Below, piece after piece: positions 7,674 to 15,608 of a DNA stretch of 46,852 nucleotides. This stretch comes from Rubrivivax sp. Its GTDB lineage: Bacteria; Pseudomonadota; Gammaproteobacteria; Burkholderiales; Burkholderiaceae_C. The stretch covers positions 26,484 through 73,335 of the forward strand of contig JALHOU010000002.1 of the NCBI GenBank assembly GCA_022842825.1, read 5' to 3'. Under the pieces are notes generated by a model. The model did no database searches. It saw nothing but the letters and a program-made list of their open reading frames with translations, and was not told the origin of the DNA. Both the position numbers and the translations under genes were made by a program. How positions within the stretch are numbered: the stretch's first letter is position 1; each line of letters starts with the position of its first letter.

Positions 7674-7680
7674 GGACTGC

Positions 7681-8097
7681 ATGAACAAGCGCATCGTGCG
7701 GGAGTCGCGCGCACCGCATCGGCAGGGTGTGGCGGCGAGGGTCGTGACCGGCCCGGTGACAGCCCTGCTCGTACTGATGGCGACCGGCGCACCCGGGGCG
7801 TGGGCCCAGGCCCCCGCGCCGGCGGTGGCCCGCGCTGCGTCCGCGCCGCCCCCTGCCCGCGCAGCCTCCACTCCGGGAGCGGCCGCCGCGCGGCCGGCCG
7901 GCGAGTTGCGCGTGATCGAGGACGACCAGGTGCGCATCGAGGAGACGCGCCTGCGCGGCCAGCTCCAGCGCGTCACGGTGGCCCCGAAGGGCAGCGCCTT
8001 GCGACCCTACGAGATCAACGTCGGCGCCGGCGGGCGCGACCCCTCGCAAGACAAGAGTGGCGCCGGCCAGCGTGTCTGGTCGGTGCTGCGGTTCTGA
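7681..8097 (+). CDS. DUF2782 family protein, periplasmic
   Basis: A 138-residue protein with a positively charged N-terminus, a hydrophobic segment GPVTALLVLMATGAPGAWAQ and a likely cleavage after AWA-Q, so it is probably exported. An Ala/Pro-rich linker (about 43-70) precedes the conserved DUF2782 core, beginning LRVIEDDQVRIEETRLRGQL and ending RVWSVLRF. Proteins of this family commonly sit between polA and thrB in Burkholderiales, as here. No function is known. The thrB start is 33 nt downstream on the same strand, so the two are likely co-transcribed. The ATG at 7681 is preferred over 7672 from the -10 position. Confidence 0.82.
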   Translation: MNKRIVRESRAPHRQGVAARVVTGPVTALLVLMATGAPGAWAQAPAPAVARAASAPPPARAASTPGAAAARPAGELRVIEDDQVRIEETRLRGQLQRVTVAPKGSALRPYEINVGAGGRDPSQDKSGAGQRVWSVLRF

Positions 8098-8129
8098 CCC
8101 GCACGAGAAGGGCTGCGGCAGCGTCGTTC

Positions 8130-9107
8130 ATGGCGGTCTACACCGAGGTCGGCTTCGAAGCCGCAGCCGCCCTTCTTGACAAGCTCGGACTCGGTCGCCT
8201 GACCGACCTGCAGGGCATCAAGAGCGGCATCGAGAACACCAACTACTACGCCACCAGCGAGCGCGGGCAATGGGTGCTCACGCTCTTCGAGCGCCTGACG
8301 CGCGCCGAGCTGCCCTACTACCTGCACCTGATGCAGCATCTGGCACGAGCCGGCATCCCGGTGCCCGCACCTCAGGCCGACGCCGCGGGCGAGTTGCTGC
8401 ACGCACTGGCCGGCAAGCCGGCCACGGTGGCGACGCGCCTGCCGGGCAGCCACCGCCTGACTCCTACGGCCACGCACTGCGTGCAGGTGGGCGCGATGCT
8501 GGCGCGTTTGCACGTGGCGGGCGCGTCGTTCCCGCTGCAGCAGCCGCACCTGCGTGGCCTGGACTGGTGGCGCCGGACGGTGCCCGTGGTGCTGCCGCAC
8601 CTGCGCGAGGCCGCGCCCGACCAGGCGGCCCTGCTGCAGCAGGAGCTGCAGTTCCAGGAGGAATGGTCCAGTTCGGCCGCCGGGCAGGCGCTGCCGCGCG
8701 GCCCGATCCACGCCGACCTCTTCCGAGACAACGTGATGTTCGACGACACCGCGGGCGACGACCGGCTGTGCGGCTTCTTCGACTTCTACTTCGCGGGCAC
8801 GGACCATCTGCTGTTCGACGTGGCGGTGTGCATCAACGACTGGTGTTGCGACCTGGACACCGGGCGTCTCGACGACGTGCGCGCCGCCGCCTTCGTTGCC
8901 GCCTATGGCGCCGTGCGCCCGTTTCTGCCCGCTGAGCGGCGACTGATGCCCGCGTTGCTGCGCGCCGCCGCCTTCCGCTTCTGGCTCTCGCGCCTGTGGG
9001 ACTGGCACCTGCCGCGCGCCGCCGCGCTGCTCGCGCCCAAGGACCCCGGGCATTTCGAACGCGTGCTGCGCGAGCGCGTCGCCACGCCCTGGCACCCCGG
9101 GACCTGA
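8130..9107 (+). CDS. thrB: Homoserine kinase
   Basis: A 325-residue kinase of the aminoglycoside-phosphotransferase fold (the ThrB form of alpha-, beta- and many gammaproteobacteria, unlike the GHMP-type E. coli ThrB). It phosphorylates homoserine with ATP in threonine synthesis. The nucleotide-loop region contains KSGIENTNYY (about 31-40). The catalytic loop GPIHADLFRDNVMF holds the H-x-D-x-x-x-x-N signature, followed by the metal-binding aspartate in GFFDFYFAG. Length matches the family (about 310-330). It lies between the DUF2782 gene and a BPSS1780-type membrane gene in one plus-strand run. No threonine attenuator-like leader is visible upstream. Confidence 0.93.
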   Translation: MAVYTEVGFEAAAALLDKLGLGRLTDLQGIKSGIENTNYYATSERGQWVLTLFERLTRAELPYYLHLMQHLARAGIPVPAPQADAAGELLHALAGKPATVATRLPGSHRLTPTATHCVQVGAMLARLHVAGASFPLQQPHLRGLDWWRRTVPVVLPHLREAAPDQAALLQQELQFQEEWSSSAAGQALPRGPIHADLFRDNVMFDDTAGDDRLCGFFDFYFAGTDHLLFDVAVCINDWCCDLDTGRLDDVRAAAFVAAYGAVRPFLPAERRLMPALLRAAAFRFWLSRLWDWHLPRAAALLAPKDPGHFERVLRERVATPWHPGT

Positions 9108-9120
9108 CCCCACTGCACCG

Positions 9121-9957
9121 ATGGCACTTCAACTCAAGACCGTGGCGATGCGCGATGGCCCGCGCTGGGTGGGCGACGCCTTCAAGGCCTTTGGCCGCCG
9201 GCCGCTGGCGCTCGGCCTCATGTTCCTCGTCTTCTTCGCGGCCAGCGCCGTCGTGGCGGCGCTGCTGCCGCTGGTGGGCGGGCTGCTGCAGCTGATGGCG
9301 GTGCCCATGCTCTCGCTGGGCTACATGGTGGCCACGCAGTCGGCGCTGTTGAACGGGCCGGTGCATCCGGGCCAGTTCATCGAACCGCTGCGCACCGATG
9401 CGCGACGGCGGCGCGCGTTGGTCGTGCTGTGCGCGAGTTACGGCGTGCTCGCCTTTGCCATCCTCGTGCTGTGCTCGTGGGTCTCGGACGACGCGCTGAC
9501 CCGCCTGCAACAGCTGCTGGCCAAGGGCGATGCCACGCGCGCGCAGGTCGAGGCGCTGTTCGACGAGCCCGGCGTGACGCGCGCGATGTGGCTGTTCGGC
9601 CTGCTCATCACCGCGCTCTCGGTCCCCTACTGGTTTGCACCCGCGCTTGTGCATTGGGGCGGCCAGGGCGTGCTGCAGTCGCTGTTCTCCAGCACGCTGG
9701 CGCTGTGGCGCAACAAGGGCGCGTTCACGACCTACATCGCCACCTGGGTGGCGGTGACGGCGCTGACCAGCTTCACGCTGTCGGCCGTGTTGTCGCTGCT
9801 CGGTGCGGCGCGGCTGGCGGTGATGATGGTCGTGGCCATGGGCTTGCTGACGACGGCCGTGTTCTACGTCTCGCAGTTGTTTGCCTTCAACGACAACTTC
9901 GGCGGCGCTGCGGCGGCGGCCGACGAGCCCGCGCGGCCGCCGCCCACGACAAGCTGA
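9121..9957 (+). CDS. BPSS1780 family membrane protein
   Basis: A 278-residue integral membrane protein starting 13 nt after thrB. Several hydrophobic segments are visible, including ALGLMFLVFFAASAVVAALL (about 31-50), a second at about 52-72, ALVVLCASYGVLAFAILVL (about 100-118), one at about 150-170, and two close to the C-terminus. It resembles the BPSS1780 family found in Burkholderiales, often in this same place between thrB and uvrD. Function is unknown. No catalytic motif is seen. The C-terminal tail is short, Ala/Pro-rich and hydrophilic. The gene converges on uvrD, with 40 bp between the stops. Confidence 0.8.
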   Translation: MALQLKTVAMRDGPRWVGDAFKAFGRRPLALGLMFLVFFAASAVVAALLPLVGGLLQLMAVPMLSLGYMVATQSALLNGPVHPGQFIEPLRTDARRRRALVVLCASYGVLAFAILVLCSWVSDDALTRLQQLLAKGDATRAQVEALFDEPGVTRAMWLFGLLITALSVPYWFAPALVHWGGQGVLQSLFSSTLALWRNKGAFTTYIATWVAVTALTSFTLSAVLSLLGAARLAVMMVVAMGLLTTAVFYVSQLFAFNDNFGGAAAAADEPARPPPTTS

Positions 9958-9997
9958 TCGACGAGCCTGGGTGTCGCTGCCGCGGGCGACGCCGCGT

Positions 9998-12424
9998 TCA
10001 GTCCACCGGCGTCAGCTTCGCGATGCCCAGTGCCAGCCACTTGCTGCCATGGCGGCCGAACTGCACCTGCGCACGGGCGTCGGCGCCCCGCCCTTCGAGC
10101 GTCGTGATGACGCCCTCGCCGAACTTGTTGTGGAACACTGTCTGGCCCACGCGCAGACCCGCGCCTGCGCTGCCGGCCGCCGCCCCCGCGGTTGGCGCCG
10201 GGGGTGCGGGCGCCTGCGCCCAGGCTGGTGCCTCGACGCGCCCCGCACCCACGATGCCCGACAGGCCGCTGCCGCGGCTCCAGGCCTGCTGGTACTCGCG
10301 TGCATAGCCCGAACCGAACCCGGCCTGGCGCGGCGTGAGCCAGCGCAGCGCACCCTCGGGCAGCTCCTCGAGGAAGCGGCTCTTGACGTTGTAGCGGGTC
10401 TGGCCGTGCAGCATGCGCGTCTGGCTGAAGCTCAGGTACAGCCGCTTGCGCGCGCGCGTGATGGCCACGTACATGAGGCGGCGTTCTTCCTCGAGCCCAT
10501 CGCCGTCGGAAAGTGAGTTCTCGTGCGGGAAGAGCCCCTCCTCCAGCCCGCTGATGAAGACGGCGTCGAACTCCAGGCCCTTGGCTGAATGCACGGTCAT
10601 GAGCTGCACGGCGTCCTGGCCGGCCTGCGCCTGGTTGTCGCCGGCCTCGAGCGCGGCGTGGGTGAGGAAGGCCGCCAGCGGGCTCTGGATCTCGCCGGTG
10701 TCGGCGTCCGGCGCGGCCTCGGGGCTCTGCGCCTGCTCGTCCACCGGCAGCGCCACGGCGTCCTTGCCGAAGCCCTCCTGCATGACGAAGCTCTCGGCCG
10801 CGTTGACGAGTTCCTCGAGGTTCTCGATGCGGTCGGCGCCCTCCTTGTCGGTCTTGTAGAACTCGACGAGGCCCGAGCTTTCGAGCATGTGCTCGATGAT
10901 CTCGCGCAGCGTGAGGCCGCGCGTCGCCTCGCGCATGGACTCGATGAGGCGCATGAACTGCTGCAGGTTGCCGCCGGCCTTGCCGGCCACCGCGCCCACG
11001 CTCTGCGCGAGGCTGCGACCGCTGGCCCGGGCCGCGTCCTGGAGTTGCTCGATGCTGCGCGCGCCGATGCCGCGCGCCGGGAAGTTGACGACGCGCAGGA
11101 AGCTGGTGTCGTCGTCGCCGTTCTCGAGCAGGCGCAGGTAGGCCAGCGCATGCTTGACCTCGGCGCGCTCGAAGAAGCGCAAGCCACCGTACACGCGGTA
11201 GGGGATGCCGGCATTGAAGAGCGCGCTTTCGAGCACGCGGCTCTGCGCGTTGCTCCGGTACAGCAGCGCCATCTCCGAGCGCGCCAGGCCGCCGCGGTGC
11301 AGCTGCTGCAGTTCCTCGAGCACCCACTGCGCCTCGGCGTAGTCGCTCACCGATTCGCGCACGCGCACCGGCTCGCCGGCGCCGGCGTCGGTGCGCAGGT
11401 TCTTGCCCAGGCGCCGCTCGTTGTGGGCGATGAGCACGTTGGCCGCGTCGAGGATGTGGCCGCCTGAGCGGTAGTTCTGCTCCAGCTTGATGACGCGCTC
11501 GACGCGGTACTCGCGCTCGAAGTCGGCCATGTTGCCCACGCGCGCGCCGCGGAAGGCATAGATGCTCTGGTCATCGTCGCCGACGGCGAAGACCGACTGC
11601 TGCTCCGGCGGGCCCGGCACCGGCATCGACGCGCCGCCGGCCGGCGGCGCCAGCATCTTCAGCCAGGCGTATTGCAGCTTGTTCGTGTCCTGGAACTCGT
11701 CGACCAGCAGGTGCACGAAACGTCGCCGATAGTGCTCGCGCAATGGATCGTTGTCGCGCAGCAATTCATACGTGCGCAACAGCAGCTCGGCGAAGTCGAC
11801 CACGCCTTCTCGCTGGCACTGTTCCTCGTAGGCCTGGTAGACCTCGACGAGCTTGCGCGTGTGCGGGTCCGGTGCGTCGATGTCGCGCGGCCTCAGGCCC
11901 TCTTCCTTCTGGCCGGCAACGAACCAGGCCGCCTGCTTGGGCGGGAAGCGCTCCTCATCGAGATTCAGCGACTTGACGACGCGTTTGACGGCGGCGACGG
12001 TGTCCTGCGCGTCGAGGATCTGGAACGACTGCGGCAGGCCGGCCAGCTTCCAGTGCGCGCGCAGAAAGCGGTTGCACAGGCCGTGGAAGGTGCCGATCCA
12101 CATGCCGCGCACGTTCACCGGGAGCATCGCCTGCAGGCGGCCGAGCATCTCCTTGGCCGCCTTGTTGGTGAAGGTCACGGCGAGGATCTGCGGCGGGCTC
12201 GTGCGACCGGTCTGCAGCAGCCAGGCGATGCGCGTGGTCAGCACACGTGTCTTGCCCGAGCCGGCCCCGGCCAGGATCAGCGCCGGCCGGGCCGGCAGCG
12301 TCACCGCCGCCATCTGCTCCGGATTCAGGCCTTGGAGCAGGCGGTGCAGCAATCCGGTGGTGTCCTGGGCTCCCGCCGGTGGCAGCGGGCCCGGACGCCC
12401 GTGCGATGGCGGGTTCTCTTGCAT
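9998..12424 (-). CDS. uvrD: UvrD/Rep-type DNA helicase
   Basis: An 808-residue superfamily 1A helicase. Motif I (Walker A) [10 protein letters not shown] is at residues 51-60, the Q-motif region LNPEQMAAV just before it, motif Ia near [10 protein letters not shown], motif II VDEFQDTN near 240, motif III VGDDDQSIYAFRGA, motif IV QNYRSGGHIL, motif V LMTVHSAKGLEFDAVFI, and motif VI VAITRARKRLYLSF. The C-terminal tail, after an Ala/Pro linker, ends in the KFGEGVI-type fold common to UvrD. It unwinds DNA in nucleotide-excision and mismatch repair. The start is supported by TAGAAT placed 6 nt before the ATG. The first 470 nt overlap the 3' end of the upstream GGDEF-EAL gene in another frame. Confidence 0.95.
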   Translation of the reverse strand: MQENPPSHGRPGPLPPAGAQDTTGLLHRLLQGLNPEQMAAVTLPARPALILAGAGSGKTRVLTTRIAWLLQTGRTSPPQILAVTFTNKAAKEMLGRLQAMLPVNVRGMWIGTFHGLCNRFLRAHWKLAGLPQSFQILDAQDTVAAVKRVVKSLNLDEERFPPKQAAWFVAGQKEEGLRPRDIDAPDPHTRKLVEVYQAYEEQCQREGVVDFAELLLRTYELLRDNDPLREHYRRRFVHLLVDEFQDTNKLQYAWLKMLAPPAGGASMPVPGPPEQQSVFAVGDDDQSIYAFRGARVGNMADFEREYRVERVIKLEQNYRSGGHILDAANVLIAHNERRLGKNLRTDAGAGEPVRVRESVSDYAEAQWVLEELQQLHRGGLARSEMALLYRSNAQSRVLESALFNAGIPYRVYGGLRFFERAEVKHALAYLRLLENGDDDTSFLRVVNFPARGIGARSIEQLQDAARASGRSLAQSVGAVAGKAGGNLQQFMRLIESMREATRGLTLREIIEHMLESSGLVEFYKTDKEGADRIENLEELVNAAESFVMQEGFGKDAVALPVDEQAQSPEAAPDADTGEIQSPLAAFLTHAALEAGDNQAQAGQDAVQLMTVHSAKGLEFDAVFISGLEEGLFPHENSLSDGDGLEEERRLMYVAITRARKRLYLSFSQTRMLHGQTRYNVKSRFLEELPEGALRWLTPRQAGFGSGYAREYQQAWSRGSGLSGIVGAGRVEAPAWAQAPAPPAPTAGAAAGSAGAGLRVGQTVFHNKFGEGVITTLEGRGADARAQVQFGRHGSKWLALGIAKLTPVD

Positions 12425-14417
12425 GGGCCGATTCTAGGGAGGGCGCCACCCGCCACAGCGTCAATGTCCGCTCGAAGGGTGTCTCGGCCAGCGTGGGATC
12501 GAACGGCAGGTCCGTCTCGATGTCGATGAGCGGCACGTCGACCTCGCTGGCCGAAGCCAGCGAGAGCTTGCGCAGGTGCTCGCGATGCAGTCGCTCGGCC
12601 ACCCAGGGTGCCACGGCATCGGCCGGTGTCGGGCGGCCGATGAAGAAGCCCTGGACCTCGTCGCAGCCCAGCTCGCGCAGCACCTCCAGCTGCGCCGCCG
12701 TCTCCACGCCTTCGGCGACCGTGGTCATGCCCAGGCTGCGCGCCATCACGATGACGGCCTGCGTGATGGCGCGGTCCTCGCTGTTCTCGGCAAGCGCCCC
12801 GACGAAGGAACGGTCGACCTTCAGCGTGTTGACATTGAAGCGCTTCAGGTACGACAGCGACGAGTGCCCGGTGCCGAAGTCGTCAAGCGCGATGCGCACG
12901 CCGATGCGCGCGAAGTCGGCCAACAGCGACCGCGTGGCCTCGCAGTCCTCCATGAGCATCGACTCGGTGAGCTCGATGTCCAGGCGCTCGGGGGCGATGG
13001 CGTATTCGCGCAGCGTGTCTTCGACGAGCGTACCCAGGTGCGCATGCCGCACTTGCCGGGCAGAGAGGTTGATGGCCATTCGCAACGGCGGCAGGCCCAC
13101 GGCGTCCCAGGCCGCCAGCTGCGCACAGGCTGTGCGGATGACCCAGGCGCCGACCGGCACGATGAGGCCGGTGTCCTCGAGAACGCTGATGAATCGGTCC
13201 GGCGGCACCAGGCCCTTTCCCGGCGAACGCCAACGCAGCAAAGCCTCGACGCCGGTCACGGCGCCGTCGGACAGGCGCGCCTTCGGCTGGTAGTACAGCA
13301 CGAACTCCCCGCGCTCGACCGCCCGACGCAGCGTCCCCTCCAGCGAAAGGCGCGCCGCCAGGTCGGCGTGCAGGTCCTCGCTGAAGAAGCAATAGACACC
13401 GCGGCCAAGCGCCTTGGCGCGGTACATGGCCATGTCCGTATGGCGCACCAGCCGGTCGATGTCGACGTCGTCGGCCGGGTACATCGAGATGCCGATGCTG
13501 ACCGAGATGACGATCTCCTCTTCGCCCAGGTAGAAGGGCGCGTTCAGCGCGTCGAGCAGGCGCTGCGCGATGAGCGCGGCGTCGTCTGCGCCGTCGATGT
13601 CCTCGGCGATGACCGTGAACTCGTCGCCGCCCAGGCGCGAGACGGTGTACGCGCTGTCGGCGTGCGGGCGGGCCACGGAGTCGGCGGCACGCAGACTGCC
13701 GGTGAGCACCTGCGCCACGTGCCGCAGCAGGCGGTCGCCCGCCTCGTGCCCGAGACTGTCGTTGACGACCTTGAAGCGGTCCAGGTCCAGGAACATCAGC
13801 GCCATCAGGCGCCGGCTGCGCCGCGCGCGCAGCATCGCGCGCTCGAGCCGGCTGCGGAAGAGCGCCCGGTTGGGCAGGCCGGTGAGGCTGTCGTAGTTGG
13901 CCAGCTGCACGAGGCGGTCCTGCGCCTCCTGGCGGTCGCTGATATCGCGCAGCCGCACAAGCCAGTCGCCCTCGGCCTCGGCCAGCGCGCCGGGCAGCGG
14001 CACGAAGTGCAACTCGATCGGCACGTGACCCTGCTCGCGGTGCACCACCGCCTCGCCATTGCGAAGTGCGGTGCTGCCATCGGGCGAGGGAGCCTGCTGG
14101 ATGTGGCTGGGGCAGGCGGTGCCGAGCAGTTCCGCGCGCGGCCGCTGCATCAGCTGGCAGGCGGCTTCGTTGCAGGCGACGATCTGCCCGTCGGCATCGC
14201 ACAGCAGCAGCGCGTCGGCGCTGCCGGTGAAGAGGGTCTGCAGGCGGCGTTCGGCCAGGCCCAGTCGCTGCTCCGTCGCCTCGAGGCGGCGCGCCCACGC
14301 TCTGCCGTGGCCCAGCAGACGGGCTGCGATCCAGGCCACGATCCGGACGGGCCAGAAGCCGGAAGGCACCGGCGCGGGCGGCCGGTCGTCCTTCGGCAGG
14401 AGGGTGGGCGAAGTCAT
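11955..14417 (-). CDS. PAS-GGDEF-EAL protein (c-di-GMP turnover) with a tail extending into uvrD
   Basis: An 820-codon frame. A possible membrane-associated helix lies at about 20-40, a PAS domain at about 58-165, GGDEF at about 170-340 with an intact GGDEF at 263-267, and EAL from about 365 to 620. The EAL domain keeps [43 protein letters not shown] and AEGVET, so it is probably an active phosphodiesterase; a cyclase role is also possible. There is no RxxD I-site before GGDEF. After about residue 664 the frame passes the uvrD start and continues some 155 codons as Arg/Pro/Ala-rich text that looks like a uvrD shadow frame. The natural end is probably near 12430, so the last part is doubtful or reflects a frameshift. 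Confidence 0.88.
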   Translation of the reverse strand: MTSPTLLPKDDRPPAPVPSGFWPVRIVAWIAARLLGHGRAWARRLEATEQRLGLAERRLQTLFTGSADALLLCDADGQIVACNEAACQLMQRPRAELLGTACPSHIQQAPSPDGSTALRNGEAVVHREQGHVPIELHFVPLPGALAEAEGDWLVRLRDISDRQEAQDRLVQLANYDSLTGLPNRALFRSRLERAMLRARRSRRLMALMFLDLDRFKVVNDSLGHEAGDRLLRHVAQVLTGSLRAADSVARPHADSAYTVSRLGGDEFTVIAEDIDGADDAALIAQRLLDALNAPFYLGEEEIVISVSIGISMYPADDVDIDRLVRHTDMAMYRAKALGRGVYCFFSEDLHADLAARLSLEGTLRRAVERGEFVLYYQPKARLSDGAVTGVEALLRWRSPGKGLVPPDRFISVLEDTGLIVPVGAWVIRTACAQLAAWDAVGLPPLRMAINLSARQVRHAHLGTLVEDTLREYAIAPERLDIELTESMLMEDCEATRSLLADFARIGVRIALDDFGTGHSSLSYLKRFNVNTLKVDRSFVGALAENSEDRAITQAVIVMARSLGMTTVAEGVETAAQLEVLRELGCDEVQGFFIGRPTPADAVAPWVAERLHREHLRKLSLASASEVDVPLIDIETDLPFDPTLAETPFERTLTLWRVAPSLESAHAREPAIARASGPAATGGSPGHHRIAAPPAPRPESGADGGGDAAGPAGADPGRGRLGQDTCADHAHRLAAADRSHEPAADPRRDLHQQGGQGDARPPAGDAPGERARHVDRHLPRPVQPLSARALEAGRPAAVVPDPRRAGHRRRRQTRRQVAESR
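12431..12436 (-). promoter_or_regulatory. -10 box of uvrD, leaderless arrangement
   Basis: On the minus strand TAGAAT is followed by CGGCCC and the uvrD ATG. It lies inside the frame of the upstream GGDEF-EAL gene. Transcription would start at the A of ATG. Confidence 0.55.
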
Positions 14418-14433
14418 GAGCGTTCCACCACGA

Positions 14434-14439
14434 TTTATC
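14434..14439 (-). promoter_or_regulatory. Possible -10 box of the GGDEF-EAL gene
   Basis: GATAAA on the minus strand lies 16 nt before the ATG at 14417, in the spacer shared with guaC. The implied leader is about 10 nt. Confidence 0.3.
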
Positions 14440-14476
14440 GGCCGCACGGCTTGCGGCTTGAGCAGGAGGCGCCGGG

Positions 14477-14482
14477 TAGAAT
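14477..14482 (+). promoter_or_regulatory. -10 box of guaC
   Basis: TAGAAT lies 70 nt upstream of the guaC GTG. Transcription should begin near 14488-14490, at the first bases of the hairpin described next. No good -35 hexamer is visible at the usual spacing. Confidence 0.5.
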
Positions 14483-14488
14483 CGGCCA

Positions 14489-14532
14489 CCGGGTGTGTGG
14501 CGGCTCTTTCTGCCGCAGCGACCCGGTTTTTT
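14489..14532 (+). terminator. Terminator-like hairpin with T6 tract in the guaC 5' leader (candidate attenuator)
   Basis: CCGGGT (14489-14494) pairs with ACCCGG (14521-14526). Inside it, after a 4x4 internal loop (GTGT/AGCG), GCGGC (14500-14504) pairs with GCCGC (14512-14516) around TCTTTCT. Six T follow at 14527-14532. The structure is a textbook intrinsic terminator, placed between the guaC promoter and start codon, 20 nt before the GTG. No upstream plus-strand gene needs it. It is therefore a candidate attenuator or the end of a short RNA. Confidence 0.65.
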
Positions 14533-14552
14533 GTTGCCTTGAGGCGCTGACC

Positions 14553-15530
14553 GTGGAAATCTTCGACTACGACAACATCCTGCTGCTTCCCCGCAAGTGC
14601 CGCGTGGAAAGCCGCAGCGAATGCGACCCCTCGGTCGAGTTCGGCGGCCGGCGCTTCGTACTCCCGGCAGTGCCCTCGAACATGAAGACAGTGCTCGACG
14701 CACCGATTGCAGAGTTCCTGGCCGGCAGCGGGCACTTCTACGTCATGCACCGATTCGACCTCGACAACGTGGCGTTCGCGAAGCAAATGCGCGAAAAGGG
14801 CCTGTACGTCTCGATCAGCTCCGGGGTCAAGCCGCAGGACTTCGCGGTCGTCGATCGGCTGGCGGCCGAGGGCGTGGGTGCCGACTACGTCACGATCGAC
14901 ATCGCGCACGGGCACGCCGAGGGCGTGCGCAAGACCATCGAACACATCAAGAAGCGGCTGCCCGGCGCGTTTGTCATCGCCGGCAACGTGGCCACACCCG
15001 AGGCGGTGATCGACCTCGAGAACTGGGGTGCCGACGCCACCAAGGTGGGCGTGGGGCCGGGCAAGGTGTGCATCACCAAGCTCAAGACCGGCTTCGGCAC
15101 GGGCGGCTGGCAGCTCTCCGCGCTGAAGTGGTGCGCGCGCGTGGCGACCAAGCCCATCATCGCCGACGGGGGCATCCGCCACCACGGCGACATCGCCAAG
15201 AGCGTGCGCTTCGGCGCCGCAATGGTGATGATCGGCTCGCTGTTCGCTGGCCACGAAGAGAGCCCCGGGCAGACGGTGGAGGTCGACGGCAAGCTGTACA
15301 AGGAGTACTACGGCTCGGCCAGCGACTTCAACAAGGGCGAATACAAGCACGTCGAGGGCAAGCGCATCCTCGAGCCCATCAAGGGCCGGCTCGCCGACAC
15401 GCTGCGCGAGATGCGCGAGGACCTGCAGAGCTCGATCAGCTATGCCGGTGGGCGCGCGCTGGCCGACCTGAAGAAGGTGAACTACGTCATCCTGGGCGGC
15501 GAGAACGCCGGCGAGCACCTGTTCATGTGA
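14553..15530 (+). CDS. guaC: GMP reductase
   Basis: A 325-residue IMPDH/GMPR-family barrel that reduces GMP to IMP with NADPH, returning guanine nucleotides to the common purine pool. The catalytic cysteine is C173 in [17 protein letters not shown]. The dinucleotide/phosphate site includes [17 protein letters not shown] and the mobile flap region contains EYYGSAS. There is no CBS insertion, which separates it from IMP dehydrogenase, and the length is that of GMP reductases. The GTG start is chosen because [11 protein letters not shown] begins the conserved fold and GAGG lies about 9 nt upstream. It is a single-gene unit divergent from the GGDEF-EAL gene, with a terminator-like hairpin in its leader. 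Confidence 0.9.
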   Translation: MEIFDYDNILLLPRKCRVESRSECDPSVEFGGRRFVLPAVPSNMKTVLDAPIAEFLAGSGHFYVMHRFDLDNVAFAKQMREKGLYVSISSGVKPQDFAVVDRLAAEGVGADYVTIDIAHGHAEGVRKTIEHIKKRLPGAFVIAGNVATPEAVIDLENWGADATKVGVGPGKVCITKLKTGFGTGGWQLSALKWCARVATKPIIADGGIRHHGDIAKSVRFGAAMVMIGSLFAGHEESPGQTVEVDGKLYKEYYGSASDFNKGEYKHVEGKRILEPIKGRLADTLREMREDLQSSISYAGGRALADLKKVNYVILGGENAGEHLFM

Positions 15531-15608
15531 GGCGGCTGCCCGCCGGCGGCGCGATGCGGCTGCGCCTGGCCGTCGCGGCCGTCGCGGCCGTCGCGCTCCT
15601 CGCAGCCT

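Noticed and set aside
3976-7680. Very long plus-strand open frame opposite polA, continuous with the DUF2782 gene
   Set aside because: Its sequence mirrors the intact polA on the other strand and is His/Arg/Asp-rich, as expected of an antisense frame in GC-rich DNA. Only the last 138 codons from 7681 are a credible gene.
12576-14552. Long plus-strand frame opposite the GGDEF-EAL gene, continuous with guaC
   Set aside because: Antisense shadow of a gene with all domain motifs intact. The guaC product starts at the GTG at 14553.
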